Shown here: piece after piece, positions 34,726 to 44,229 of the stretch | How the letters are laid out: every line of letters starts with the position of its first letter | Position numbering within the stretch: position 1 is the stretch's first letter | Assembly (NCBI GenBank): GCA_040381535.1 | Contig: JBEIHF010000001.1 | Coordinates: forward strand, 186,001-250,000 | Direction: 5' to 3' | DNA: 64,000 nt | Source: Micavibrio_A sp040381535 | Lineage (GTDB): Bacteria; Pseudomonadota; Alphaproteobacteria; Micavibrionales; Micavibrionaceae | Notes under the pieces: generated by a model | Databases searched by the model: none | Seen by the model: only the letters and a program-made list of their open reading frames with translations | Told to the model about the DNA's origin: nothing | Made by a program: the position numbers and the translations under genes

Positions 34726-35736
34726 TTATTGCGAGGAAAGCGAAAGGATCGCCTGCGAGCAAAGCGTTTCCACGGGCGTGCCAGTTTGTTTTGTCTGCGC
34801 TTCCACCTGTGACAATCTTTGCATCACGGCGAGCAGTTTTTTGTCCGAATATTTGCGCAATTGAGATGTGAAGGATGGTTTGTATTTGAAAAACACTTCA
34901 GGTTGAAGCTTTCGCAATGCTTCATCCAGAGCGTTGCCTTCGTTCATCAAGGCTTTGGTGTAGTGCAAACGTTTATAATGATTTTGCAAAGTGCGTAAAA
35001 TGCTTACTACCTGAATGCCTTCGCCGAGAAGCTTGTTGTAGGCACGCAAAGCCGCTTCGGGTTTGCCTTCGCCGATGGAATATACCAGATCATCCAAAGA
35101 TTGGTCGCCCGCTTCACCCACCGCCGCATGCACATCTTCCAGCTTGATCGATTTATCGGCGCCCATATAAGTGATCATCTTTTCGATTTCACCCCGCACA
35201 CGGGCACGATCCCCCGCAATGTTCTGGGCAAACCATGATAGGGCGTCGGATTGTATATTGTAGCCGTTGGACGTGAGAGTCTGGCGAATCAAATTCGCCA
35301 CGCCTTTTTCATCATCGACATAGCAAGGCACCGCAGCAGCAGCCTTGTCCTTTTCGATCAGCTGGCGCAGCGAAGAGCGCGGCCCCAATTCTCCTGCCTC
35401 CAATATCACCAGATTTTCGGAAGACGGATTTTGCAAATATTCCTTAAGCAGCGTCGTAAGCTTGTCACCCGCATTTTCAATGCGGATCAAACGCGCGCCG
35501 CCCATAAGCGACATGGCGCACGCCTCATCCGACAAACGTGCAGGATCATCGGCAAGAATTTCGGCGGTGAGCACGGTGACGTTGAAAGGATCGTTGATAT
35601 CGGCGACAGCAGTGGCGCCCATGGCCGCCGCACGTTCTTTGACCAGACCGTCATCGGGGCCGTATACGAGAATGGCCCGCGCCTTGGGGTCGGGGTTTTT
35701 TACAAACGGTTCGATATCTTTCCACGTAAGTTTCAT
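34726..35736 (-). CDS. holA: DNA polymerase III subunit delta
   Basis: 336 residues, normal for HolA. The N-terminus AILVYGPDDGLVKERA is the usual clamp-loader delta start, and the C-terminal collar domain (QVVSILRTLQNHYKRLHYTK) follows. It opens the sliding clamp. It lies 21 bases after lptE and is part of the leuS-lptE-holA unit found near parB in many alphaproteobacteria. A clear terminator follows it. Confidence 0.94.
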   Translation of the reverse strand: MKLTWKDIEPFVKNPDPKARAILVYGPDDGLVKERAAAMGATAVADINDPFNVTVLTAEILADDPARLSDEACAMSLMGGARLIRIENAGDKLTTLLKEYLQNPSSENLVILEAGELGPRSSLRQLIEKDKAAAAVPCYVDDEKGVANLIRQTLTSNGYNIQSDALSWFAQNIAGDRARVRGEIEKMITYMGADKSIKLEDVHAAVGEAGDQSLDDLVYSIGEGKPEAALRAYNKLLGEGIQVVSILRTLQNHYKRLHYTKALMNEGNALDEALRKLQPEVFFKYKPSFTSQLRKYSDKKLLAVMQRLSQVEAQTKQTGTPVETLCSQAILSLSSQ

Positions 35737-35757
35737 GGCACTTTCAGCATAGGAAAT

Positions 35758-36273
35758 TCAGCGTTTAAAATAAAGCACCACTTGCGTTTCTATCTGCCGC
35801 GCCAGATCGGCCAGCGCCGCTTCGCGCGCATCGTTTTCGGAGACGCGGGTTGTGAACTGGCTCCCCAGAACGTTATACGAGGTAAAGGCCTTCAATTCAC
35901 GCGACATAACCACCTGTCCCGTGGCGCGGTCAGTCAAATGCACAACGCCCGTGATCTTGATCTGCTTCCTCGTGGCTTCGGAATCCACCGTGATATCGAA
36001 ATCGCTCACGAGCGCGTCAATGTCCGTGACGGTCAAAAGATGGGTGGGCGAGGATGGGTAGCCATCCTGATAAAAGTTATCGATCAGTATATTGCGAAGG
36101 TAAACGCCCGATTGATCTGGAATCAGCGCGATTTCAACCGTGTCCAGCCCCTGCGGCGCGGAAAACCCCATAGAACCGGCGCCTGAGGCATACATCGGGC
36201 CAAACCCACATCCAAACAAAGGGGCTGTCAAAAAAGCCAAAAACAATAAAATTAGGCTGTTTTTGATTGACAT
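35758..36273 (-). CDS. lptE: LPS-assembly lipoprotein LptE
   Basis: 171 residues. The signal peptide ends with lipobox LFGC, so Cys 22 is the lipidated residue and the protein is anchored to the outer membrane. The rest is a small alpha/beta domain of the LptE/RlpB type. It plugs the LptD barrel during lipopolysaccharide insertion. It normally follows leuS directly; here a DUF1543 gene and an oppositely oriented aminotransferase gene stand between. Confidence 0.88.
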   Translation of the reverse strand: MSIKNSLILLFLAFLTAPLFGCGFGPMYASGAGSMGFSAPQGLDTVEIALIPDQSGVYLRNILIDNFYQDGYPSSPTHLLTVTDIDALVSDFDITVDSEATRKQIKITGVVHLTDRATGQVVMSRELKAFTSYNVLGSQFTTRVSENDAREAALADLARQIETQVVLYFKR

Positions 36274-36351
36274 AATTTAAAGAAACCTCGTTATATACAT
36301 CCCATATAGCAAAAATAAGAACAAAAAATAAGTAATAAGGGTGTGTAGAGG

Positions 36352-37812
36352 ATGTTATACAGCCTCAAACCAGGTCTCGAATTAACGGGGGCCTTCGATC
36401 TGTTGTTGCAACAACGCTATTACGACACAGGCCGCCAAGGCCCGCGCCGTAATCTTTCCAATGGCGATCCGCTGACCAAACCGTTCGCGCCGCTGGCGGG
36501 AGCTGTAAGAGACGCCATGTTGGATTCCAAGATCTCGCTCTACAGCCGCGGCGGCGGACCCAAACAATTCCGCGACGAAATAATTCCCTATGCCGAGGAG
36601 CTGGGCATATCGCCCGTGGCACGCCCACTCACGCACGAAAACATATCGTTCGGAATCGGCAGCACGCATCTTTACACCATGGTTTTACAAACTCTGTCCG
36701 CACGGAATGCAAAAGAAAATCCCGGTAAAAAACCGGTGTTGTTGATGCCTTCGCCTACCTACGGCATTTTCACGACGCAGCCGGTGGAACTCGGCTATGA
36801 CATCGAAACCTTTCCGCTACGCGAAGAAAAAGGATGGCAGATAGAACCCGATGCCATGTCGCGCCGCATTGCAGAGATCAATGCCGAAGGTGGCCGCCAT
36901 GTTGTCGCGCTTTATCACGCCAACCCGCACAATCCAAGCGGCGCAGTGGCCGGCGGGGCACAAGGACAGCAGGTTTCACGTGTTCTTAAAAAGCACGGCG
37001 TGTTCGCGATTGATGATATGGCGTATGCGGGTATCGAACACAAAGATAAGGCGGTACCGTTGGCCGCGCATGATTTTGAGAACGGCGTGACCTTGCTCAC
37101 GCTCAGCAAAGCTTATTGTATGCCGCGTGCCCGCGCAGGCGTCATGGTTGGCCCGTCATGGATGGTCGAGGCTATCGATCATCAAATATCGGTGAATATG
37201 ATATCCCTTCCCGCCGGTGTTTTTGCCGCTGCGGCAGCATGTTTTTCCATGAAAAATAAAGTCGAACGGGAAGAAATATATCTTCCCGTAAATAGCGAGA
37301 AATACATGGAGCATTACCAGATCATCAAAGCGATGATAGGTGGTCTGGACAGTGTTGGCGATCTTCCCAAAAAACGCGATGACGCCATCATCAAAGCGGT
37401 GCGCGAAGCCTATGGTGATGCCGCCAATGCCAAAAAAGTTCTGACCGAAGGCATTCCCCAATTGCACATCATGAACGATGTTCCGGCATCGGGTTATTTT
37501 GCCATGTTAAAAGTTACGTCGCTTGATGAAATGTTTTATGGCACCAGACGCATGAGCAATTCTTTTCAATTCGCCGCCGCCGCCATCGATGTAGGCAAGG
37601 TGCTTACCCTACCTTTGAATTTCACGCTGGCGGGCGACAACTGCCCCGATGGGTTCCGCATTTCTTTTGGCGGTATGCAGGAAAAAAATCTGGCCCGCGG
37701 GATCAAGGGACTGGCCGACACGATAGACCAACTCCCCCGCAAAGCCAACAAAGCGCAGCAAGCGGAGCTTGAAAAAGCAGGACGCGCGTTGGATTCACGC
37801 TTCGATCTATAA
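36352..37812 (+). CDS. PLP-dependent aminotransferase (class I/II)
   Basis: 486 residues. NPHNPSG is the substrate/PLP motif, DDMAYAGIEH has the Asp that binds the pyridine nitrogen, and TLSKAYCMPRARAG has the PLP lysine. The N-terminal start LNGDPLTK-like region and the insertion after residue 280 make it longer than a typical aspartate aminotransferase (about 400). The substrate is unknown. It is inserted between lptE and leuS on the opposite strand, and its 3' end overlaps the DUF1543 gene by six bases. Confidence 0.87.
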   Translation: MLYSLKPGLELTGAFDLLLQQRYYDTGRQGPRRNLSNGDPLTKPFAPLAGAVRDAMLDSKISLYSRGGGPKQFRDEIIPYAEELGISPVARPLTHENISFGIGSTHLYTMVLQTLSARNAKENPGKKPVLLMPSPTYGIFTTQPVELGYDIETFPLREEKGWQIEPDAMSRRIAEINAEGGRHVVALYHANPHNPSGAVAGGAQGQQVSRVLKKHGVFAIDDMAYAGIEHKDKAVPLAAHDFENGVTLLTLSKAYCMPRARAGVMVGPSWMVEAIDHQISVNMISLPAGVFAAAAACFSMKNKVEREEIYLPVNSEKYMEHYQIIKAMIGGLDSVGDLPKKRDDAIIKAVREAYGDAANAKKVLTEGIPQLHIMNDVPASGYFAMLKVTSLDEMFYGTRRMSNSFQFAAAAIDVGKVLTLPLNFTLAGDNCPDGFRISFGGMQEKNLARGIKGLADTIDQLPRKANKAQQAELEKAGRALDSRFDL

Positions 37813-38343
37813 TTTGGTTTTCTTCTGCAGATGCTTTTCGGAGATGCGGGTGTAACCACATTCGAACGTAAACTGTGTGGGATTTTCCGATTTTTTCAGA
37901 TGCACGTAAAGTCCGTTGATATTCATCAACGGGATCATCTTTTCGATTTCAAAAATCGTATCCTTGTGCGGTACAGACCAATGCGTGACACTTTCCTTTG
38001 CGGCATGTTTCGCTTGCGCTTCATTTTCCGCAACGATCAGGATGTTTTTATGCAGCTCATCGAAATGAGCGGGATCATATCCGCCGAGATTGACGAAGAA
38101 TAGTTTTTCTTTTCCATCGTAAGATTCGGTTTTTAAAGAAACGTTGTAACCGTCGATACAGGCAACCTTCGCCCATACATCCAAATGCAGCGTGTCGGGA
38201 TCGCCCCACCATTCCTTACGCAAAGCGGGATACGTCTCTTCTATGGTTTCTCCCGCACAAAACCGCATATCATGAACTTCAAGATTGGAAGTCGGTGTGT
38301 GGCCGCCGATAAGGATCATCCAGAGAAACGGACCGCCGCTCAC
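37807..38343 (-). CDS. DUF1543 protein
   Basis: 178 residues, from a GTG whose GTGA overlaps the leuS stop; an in-frame ATG at 38319 is an alternative. MILIGGHTPTSNLEVHDMRF, and ETYPALRKEWWG with LHLDVWAKVACIDGYNVSL, match the DUF1543 family, small proteins of unknown function sometimes compared with a ferredoxin-like fold. Translational overlap with leuS suggests co-expression. No catalytic residues are known. Confidence 0.82.
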   Translation of the reverse strand: MSGGPFLWMILIGGHTPTSNLEVHDMRFCAGETIEETYPALRKEWWGDPDTLHLDVWAKVACIDGYNVSLKTESYDGKEKLFFVNLGGYDPAHFDELHKNILIVAENEAQAKHAAKESVTHWSVPHKDTIFEIEKMIPLMNINGLYVHLKKSENPTQFTFECGYTRISEKHLQKKTKL

Positions 38344-40892
38344 GCCGCGACCACATTGACGATGCGGCCCGGCACGACGATGATTTTTTTCACCGACAAT
38401 CCTTCGAGTGCAGATTTCACAGGACCTTGCGCCAAGGCTTCAACTTCTGCGGTCTTTTGATCGGCGGATGCGGGCAGCGTGATCGTCGCACGCATTTTGC
38501 CGTTCACTTGCACGGCCAGCGTGACCGTGTCGGATTCCAAAAGCGCTGGATCGGCTTTTGGCCATGCGGTTCGTGTGAGGTTATCTTTATGCCCGAGCTG
38601 TTCCCAGATTTCTTCGGCCAGATGCGGCATCATCGGATTGATCATGATGATGAAGGATTCAATCGCTTCGCGCAGCGCCCATTGATCGGAAACATCTGCG
38701 GCTTTAAACGATCCGAACGTGTTGGACAGTTCGCGCAGACGGGCGACGGATTTGTTCATATGAAACGCTTCGATATCGCGGCCCACCCCGTCGATTGTCT
38801 TGTGGGTTTCGCGGCGCAGTTTCATCGCAGCATCGGAAAATGCGGATGGTTTTGCAGAAGCCTTGGGCAAGCTTGCGGCCGCTTCGGAAATCATGCGCTC
38901 CAGCTTGTTTACATACTTCCACGCGCCTTCGATACCGGCGGTGGTCCATGCGATATCGCGATCGGGCGGAGAATCCGACAAGATAAACAAACGCGCGGCA
39001 TCGGCGCCATAAGTATCGATGATGTCTTGCGGGTCGATGACGTTCTTTTTGGATTTCGACATCTTAACCTGCGCGCCTATCGTGACGGGTGCGCCGCCTT
39101 CTTTTTTAACCCAGCCGCCATTATGGCCTTGTTCAACTTCCGTCGGGTACAGCCACTTGCCCTGATCGTCCGCGAATGTCGCGTGCGTAACCATGCCTTG
39201 CGTGAACAATCCCGTGAAGGGTTCATCGGCCTGGATCGGATAACCGCAAGCCTTCATCGCGCGCGTAAAAAAGCGCGAATAGAGAAGATGTAAAACCGCG
39301 TGTTCGACGCCGCCGATATATTGATCGACCGCGCCCCAGTATTTGGCAGATTTTTCCGAGAAGGCTTCTTTGTCGTTGCGCGCATCCATATAACGCAGGA
39401 AATACCATGACGATTCAAAGAATGTATCGCAGGTGTCGGTTTCGCGAACCGCGGGGGCTTTGCATTTCGGACAGGTCGTGTGTTTCCATGTCGGATGACG
39501 GACCAGCGGATTGGTAGGTTCCTCGTAATTGATGTCCTTGGGCAATTCCACGGGCAGTTGGTCTTCAGGCACGGGCACTATCCCGCAGGCATCACAGTGT
39601 ATCAATGGAATCGGGCATCCCCAGTAACGCTGGCGTGATACGCCCCAGTCGCGCAGGCGGAATTTCGTAACGCCAAAACCCATTTTAAGGTCTTCGAGTT
39701 TTTTGATGGCAGACGCGATTCCATCAACCACATTCTTGCCGTTCAGGAACTCTGAATTGATCAATGTGCCCTCGCCCGTGTAGGGAAGTTTTTCATCCGC
39801 GGGCATGGAGACGACAGGAATGATTTCGAGTTTGTATTTTGTAGCAAATTCAAAGTCTCGTTCGTCGTGCGCGGGACATCCGAAGATCGCGCCCGTTCCG
39901 TAATCCATCAAAATAAAATTCGCAAGCCATACGGGCAGTTTTTTTCCTTTTACAAAAGGATGCTCTACTTCATGTCCTGTATCGAAGCCGATTTTTTCTG
40001 CCTGCTCGATCGAAGCCTCTGATGTTCCGTTCGCCTGACATTCTTTCACGAACTCCGCGAAACCTTTTTTGCTTTCGCAAAGTTTTTGTGCCATCGGGTG
40101 ATCCGCGGCCAACGCCACGAACGACGCGCCATATAAAGTGTCGGGGCGTGTGGAATAAACTTCGATCTGTCCGTCTGTGGTGGTGAGATCGAATTTGAAT
40201 TGCGCGCCTTGTGATTTGCCGATCCAGTTTTCCTGCATGATGCGGACTTTTTCCGGCCAGCGGTCCAGCGTCTTCAAACCGTCCAGCAAGGCATCGCCGA
40301 ATTTCGTGATGCGGAAGAACCATTGGTAGAGCTTGCGGCGTTCCACCGGTGCGCCCGATCTCCAGCCCTTGCCGTCCACGACCTGTTCGTTGGCCAGAAC
40401 CGTGTTTTCGACAGGGTCCCAGTTGACCATGGACTCTTTTCTATAAGCGAGGTCCTTCTTGAAGAATTCGAGGAACATCTTTTGTTCGTGCTTATAATAT
40501 TCGGGGCGGCAGGTCGCGACTTCGCGGGACCAGTCGATGGCCAGACCCATGGACAAAAGCTGGGCCTTCATCTGCTTGATGTTATCGTACGTCCAATCCG
40601 AAGGGTGTACGTTCCGCTCCATCGCGGCGTTTTCGGCGGGTAGGCCCAGCGCATCCCACCCCATAGGGTTCAACACATTGAAACCGCAAGCCTTTTTATA
40701 GCGAGCGACAACGTCGGAGAGTGTGTAGTTACGGACGTGACCGATATGAATGCGCCCCGACGGATAAGGTAACATGGCGAGCACGTAATATTTAGGCTTG
40801 CCCGCGCTTTCAGTGACATCGAAGGCTTTGTCGCCCGCCCATTTGTCGCGCCATTTGGCTTCGGTCTGCTTTATATTGTAACGCTCGCTCAT
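38340..40892 (-). CDS. leuS: Leucyl-tRNA synthetase
   Basis: 850 residues. HIGH is in GRIHIGHVRNY and KMSKS in VKMSKSKKNV. CDACG and CPKCK are the cysteine pairs of the zinc-binding insertion, and the CP1 editing domain is present between them and the N-terminus. It charges tRNA-Leu. The minus-strand order leuS, DUF1543, (aminotransferase), lptE, holA is a modified form of the standard leuS-lptE-holA unit. Confidence 0.98.
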   Translation of the reverse strand: MSERYNIKQTEAKWRDKWAGDKAFDVTESAGKPKYYVLAMLPYPSGRIHIGHVRNYTLSDVVARYKKACGFNVLNPMGWDALGLPAENAAMERNVHPSDWTYDNIKQMKAQLLSMGLAIDWSREVATCRPEYYKHEQKMFLEFFKKDLAYRKESMVNWDPVENTVLANEQVVDGKGWRSGAPVERRKLYQWFFRITKFGDALLDGLKTLDRWPEKVRIMQENWIGKSQGAQFKFDLTTTDGQIEVYSTRPDTLYGASFVALAADHPMAQKLCESKKGFAEFVKECQANGTSEASIEQAEKIGFDTGHEVEHPFVKGKKLPVWLANFILMDYGTGAIFGCPAHDERDFEFATKYKLEIIPVVSMPADEKLPYTGEGTLINSEFLNGKNVVDGIASAIKKLEDLKMGFGVTKFRLRDWGVSRQRYWGCPIPLIHCDACGIVPVPEDQLPVELPKDINYEEPTNPLVRHPTWKHTTCPKCKAPAVRETDTCDTFFESSWYFLRYMDARNDKEAFSEKSAKYWGAVDQYIGGVEHAVLHLLYSRFFTRAMKACGYPIQADEPFTGLFTQGMVTHATFADDQGKWLYPTEVEQGHNGGWVKKEGGAPVTIGAQVKMSKSKKNVIDPQDIIDTYGADAARLFILSDSPPDRDIAWTTAGIEGAWKYVNKLERMISEAAASLPKASAKPSAFSDAAMKLRRETHKTIDGVGRDIEAFHMNKSVARLRELSNTFGSFKAADVSDQWALREAIESFIIMINPMMPHLAEEIWEQLGHKDNLTRTAWPKADPALLESDTVTLAVQVNGKMRATITLPASADQKTAEVEALAQGPVKSALEGLSVKKIIVVPGRIVNVVAA

Positions 40893-41006
40893 AAAAATAT
40901 CGTCCTGTCGGGATTAAGGCCTTCAGTTATAGCCAAAAAATACAAACTGGCAAAAAGAATCCATCTGTTTGCTCTGTATTTATGGTATTTATAAAACCGG
41001 AAAAAG

Positions 41007-41534
41007 ATGGAACGCATCACGCGGGCTCTGGCCCTTAAAACCGCAAAAGATTACAACCGGAAACGCGTTCTTCCGGACGGTTTTGAATTCCGCCCCTGCG
41101 GCATAGATGATCTGGAGCCGCTGCTCGAAGCGGGCGCCAAATGTTTCGCCTATAATTCCCCCACCCGCCCCGAAATGCGCCACGCCCTCACCCGCGCGCA
41201 CGCCGCGATTTTCGCGCTCGAAGACACGGGTACCGAACACATGGCGGGGTATCTTTTCGTAGAAGGGCACATCGCGCGCAAAAACCTGTATATAAACACC
41301 GCTGCCCTTTTAGAAGAGTATCGCGGAAAAAGTCTGGGGGGCGCACTCTATGATTTCGCGTACCGCTTCGCCGCCGATCTGGGCGCGAAAGGATTGTGGT
41401 GCCACACCGCCGTTGACAACGACGTAAACATCCACCTGATGAAGAAAATGGGCTACGGAATTTTACGCCGCGAAGAAAATTATTATGACGACGGCCGCGC
41501 GTGTCTTGTGTTCACCAAGAACATTGCGGCCTGA
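41007..41534 (+). CDS. GNAT-family N-acetyltransferase (first gene of ATP-grasp cassette)
   Basis: 175 residues. The GNAT core is at YLFVEGHIARKNLYINTAALLEEYRGKSLGGALYDFA, with acetyl-CoA loop EYRGKSLGGAL, followed by NDVNIHLMKKMGYGILRREE. The next gene starts 12 bases after its stop, and a RimK-like gene begins one base after that one, so all three form one operon. In this setting it may acylate the amino terminus or side chain of a small peptide made by the ATP-grasp enzyme. That is inference. Confidence 0.87.
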   Translation: MERITRALALKTAKDYNRKRVLPDGFEFRPCGIDDLEPLLEAGAKCFAYNSPTRPEMRHALTRAHAAIFALEDTGTEHMAGYLFVEGHIARKNLYINTAALLEEYRGKSLGGALYDFAYRFAADLGAKGLWCHTAVDNDVNIHLMKKMGYGILRREENYYDDGRACLVFTKNIAA

Positions 41535-41546
41535 GAAGAGAGTTTG

Positions 41547-42572
41547 ATGCACGCGCTTAAAGCAAAATTGGGATCGGAAATTTTGGGATTTGATGATTAC
41601 ATCAAAAACCAAACACTGCGCGGTATTTTAAAAGAAGATGCAGCAACGCCAGAATGCGATCCGCGGGTGCTGAATGAATATAACCGTCTCGTACGCGCCG
41701 AATATCCCAAGGATGAAGAAGCGGGCATATTGCTGCTAGCAGGTAAATACGGATTTCACCGCGATCAAACCGACAATGAGCGCGCGGGATTGAACTGGGC
41801 GATGTCCACACCGCTCGTCGATTTGTGCATCGGCGTAAGCTTCAAAGAATTCCAAAAAGACCTACCTGCGTTGAAAGAAGAATTAAGCGGCGATGCAATC
41901 ATCACCGATACTTTCTCGTTCACGGACGGCTTTGGCGAACATGGCGGCGCTATTATCGGCCTTCATTCTCCTGTTGCGGATATAACGACGGATTTCGATA
42001 CGTATCTGGAATCACTCACCACCGAGCGCCGCAAGAAATACCGCCGCATGGTGACGGATTTTGAAAAGACCCCACTCACCTTCAAACTCTCGTCCGATGC
42101 CATCACGGATGCCGAGATAAAATTCGTGCGCGACAATTTGACCGCTAAGTGGGGCGATGAAGCGGGTTATGCATTCCGCCAGACTTTGTGGGCGAAAGCG
42201 GTGCAAACAATCCGCGCGAACCAAATCCTCGTCATGCGCGTTTATGATGGCGACGCCATGGTGTTCATCCAGACCATGATCGTGAAAAATGAGTCTGTAA
42301 TCTGCCAGTCCATCACCAAAGACGAAGAAAGATTTTATTCGGGATTGGCAGCGATGACTGATTTCGAATGTATCAAAGCGCTGTGCGGCAAGTATAAAAT
42401 CTTCGACGCTTCCTGCCGTACCGGATTGACGGATCCGGAATCAATCGGTGTTGCAAAACGCGCGACCGTAAACAAGAATTGCATTAAACCCCTATTGGCG
42501 ATCGGCGCAAATTTTACCGAGCCGGAAAAAGCGATGATCGAAAGCCAAACGATTCAGGGAAAGGAAGCCTGA
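41547..42572 (+). CDS. BioF2/FemAB-like acyltransferase-fold protein (second gene of cassette)
   Basis: 341 residues from the ATG at 41547 (the frame begins three bases earlier with TTG); AGAGAG precedes it. Not a confident family match. The block LTTERRKKYRRMVTDFEK, a later hydrophobic strand pair (ILVMRVYDGDAMVFIQTMIV), ERFYSGLAAMTDFECIKALCG, and YKIFDASCRTGLTD follow the layout of GNAT-fold BioF2/FemAB-type aminoacyl- or acyltransferases. It is tightly linked to a GNAT gene before it and a RimK-like ligase after it. The role is unproven; addition of an amino acid or acyl group to a peptide-like product is one idea. Confidence 0.6.
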   Translation: MHALKAKLGSEILGFDDYIKNQTLRGILKEDAATPECDPRVLNEYNRLVRAEYPKDEEAGILLLAGKYGFHRDQTDNERAGLNWAMSTPLVDLCIGVSFKEFQKDLPALKEELSGDAIITDTFSFTDGFGEHGGAIIGLHSPVADITTDFDTYLESLTTERRKKYRRMVTDFEKTPLTFKLSSDAITDAEIKFVRDNLTAKWGDEAGYAFRQTLWAKAVQTIRANQILVMRVYDGDAMVFIQTMIVKNESVICQSITKDEERFYSGLAAMTDFECIKALCGKYKIFDASCRTGLTDPESIGVAKRATVNKNCIKPLLAIGANFTEPEKAMIESQTIQGKEA

Positions 42573-42573
42573 G

Positions 42574-44229
42574 ATGAGCAACAACGAACATAACGGCCTT
42601 GGCCAAAGCAACGGGAATAGCAATGGAAACGGTAATGGTGATATCTCTTCGCTCTCCTCGCCCGCCCGTTACAAATACCTGATCGTATCGGAAAAAATTC
42701 TCGACATCGATTATTCCGATTCACAAACGCTTTTTGTAACCGCGCAGGATTTTATCGCCAACAAGGCGGGTGTCGATTTCCGCAAAATGGGCAACACCAA
42801 GATTATCAATCTGTGCAGCAACTTTGATTATTTGAGCAAGGGTTATTACGTGTCCTTGATGGCTGAAGCGCGCGGAATCCGCTGCATTCCGTCCGTTGCC
42901 GATATGATTTCATTGCAATGGAAGCGCCATTATCAAACCGCGCTACCCGAATTGAACGCGCTGGTCGATAAACATTTCAGAGCGCCCGACCGCGAGCCTA
43001 GCTCTTACAAATACATCATCTATTTCGGCCGCGTGAAGGAAGACTCGCTGGAGCCCGTCGGCCGCCGCCTCTTCGATTTGTTCCGCTTCCCGATGATCAC
43101 CGTAGAGATAAAGCAAGACGCCAAAGGCAAATGGATTGTCGATTCCGTCGAGCCGCTTTCCATCTTTGATCTGCCCAAAGACAAGCACGAAACCTTTGCG
43201 GGGTATTTGAACAAATTCACCGGTACGGCGTGGCGCGAAAAAACCGAAAAACGCACCAAACACTGGATCGGAATTTTATACGACCCGACTGAAAAATCAT
43301 CGCCAAGCGACAAGGTTGCGATTCAAAAATTCCTAAAAGCCGGCAAAGATTTGAACGTATCCATTGAATGCATCACCAAGAACGATTATTCATCGATTTT
43401 GGAATATGACGCATTGTTGATCCGCGAAACAACAGCCATAAACCACCACACATATCGTTTTGCCGCGAAGGCGGAATCGGAAGGGATTCCTTGTATCGAC
43501 GACGTGCAATCCATCATCCGCTGCTGCAACAAGGTGTTCCAGTACGAGTTGCTCGAATCCAAAAAAATCGCGCTCCCGAAAACACACATCGTTGACCGCA
43601 AATCCGAAAAGCAACTGTCCGAAGAAGTCTCCTACCCTGCCGTCATCAAGATCCCCGACGGGGCCTTCTCGCGCGGTGTGATTAAGGTGGACGATCCTTC
43701 CGCCTTCCGTTGCGCAGCGCTCGAGCTTTTGAAAAAATCCGACGTTATTCTAGCGCAAGAATTCGTACTGTCCGATTTCGACTGGCGTGTCGGCGTCCTC
43801 GATGACGAAGTTATTTTCGTGAACAAATATTACATGGCGAAGGGACATTGGCAGGTTTACAACCACAGCGCCCCAAAATCATCCAACAACTGGGCGGGCG
43901 CGCATGAATCCATCGACCCGAAAAGCGCGCCGGAAGAAGTTCTCTCGACAGCGTTGAAGGCCGCGAAACTGATCGGCAACGGATTGTATGGCGTGGATTT
44001 GAAAATCAGCGGCGGCCGCATCATCGTGATGGAAGTGAACGACAATCCGAACATCGACAGCCAGATTGAGGACACATTCGCGGGCGATAAATTATATCAG
44101 ACCGTAATTGCAAGCTTGGTAAGACGGATTGAATCGATCGGTGAGACGCCGATGCGCTCTGCTGGCGACAAAACGGGCGATCCTATTCCTCGCCCATATC
44201 CGCCACGCGCAGCTGGCGGGCGCGTGTAA
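42574..44229 (+). CDS. RimK-like ATP-grasp ligase with N-terminal RLAN-type domain
   Basis: 551 residues. A short Asn/Gly repeat (GNSNGNGNG) is followed by an N-terminal domain of about 200 residues (KYLIVSEKILDIDYSD) that fits the RimK-like ATP-grasp N-terminal domain. The catalytic ATP-grasp core then runs from about 270 to 530. YPAVIKIPDGAFSRG and IILAQEFV-like strands bind ATP, DWRVGVLDDEVIF and GVDLKISGG lie in the active site, and VMEVNDNPNID gives the metal-binding Glu and Asn. Such enzymes form amide bonds between a carboxylate and an amine. The target is unknown. The 3' end overlaps the DUF3576 gene. Confidence 0.88.
   Translation: MSNNEHNGLGQSNGNSNGNGNGDISSLSSPARYKYLIVSEKILDIDYSDSQTLFVTAQDFIANKAGVDFRKMGNTKIINLCSNFDYLSKGYYVSLMAEARGIRCIPSVADMISLQWKRHYQTALPELNALVDKHFRAPDREPSSYKYIIYFGRVKEDSLEPVGRRLFDLFRFPMITVEIKQDAKGKWIVDSVEPLSIFDLPKDKHETFAGYLNKFTGTAWREKTEKRTKHWIGILYDPTEKSSPSDKVAIQKFLKAGKDLNVSIECITKNDYSSILEYDALLIRETTAINHHTYRFAAKAESEGIPCIDDVQSIIRCCNKVFQYELLESKKIALPKTHIVDRKSEKQLSEEVSYPAVIKIPDGAFSRGVIKVDDPSAFRCAALELLKKSDVILAQEFVLSDFDWRVGVLDDEVIFVNKYYMAKGHWQVYNHSAPKSSNNWAGAHESIDPKSAPEEVLSTALKAAKLIGNGLYGVDLKISGGRIIVMEVNDNPNIDSQIEDTFAGDKLYQTVIASLVRRIESIGETPMRSAGDKTGDPIPRPYPPRAAGGRV

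Noticed and set aside
36972..36987. GGTTTCACGTGTTCT, a parS-like sequence inside the aminotransferase gene
   Set aside because: The left half fits but the right half does not keep the palindrome, so ParB binding is unlikely.
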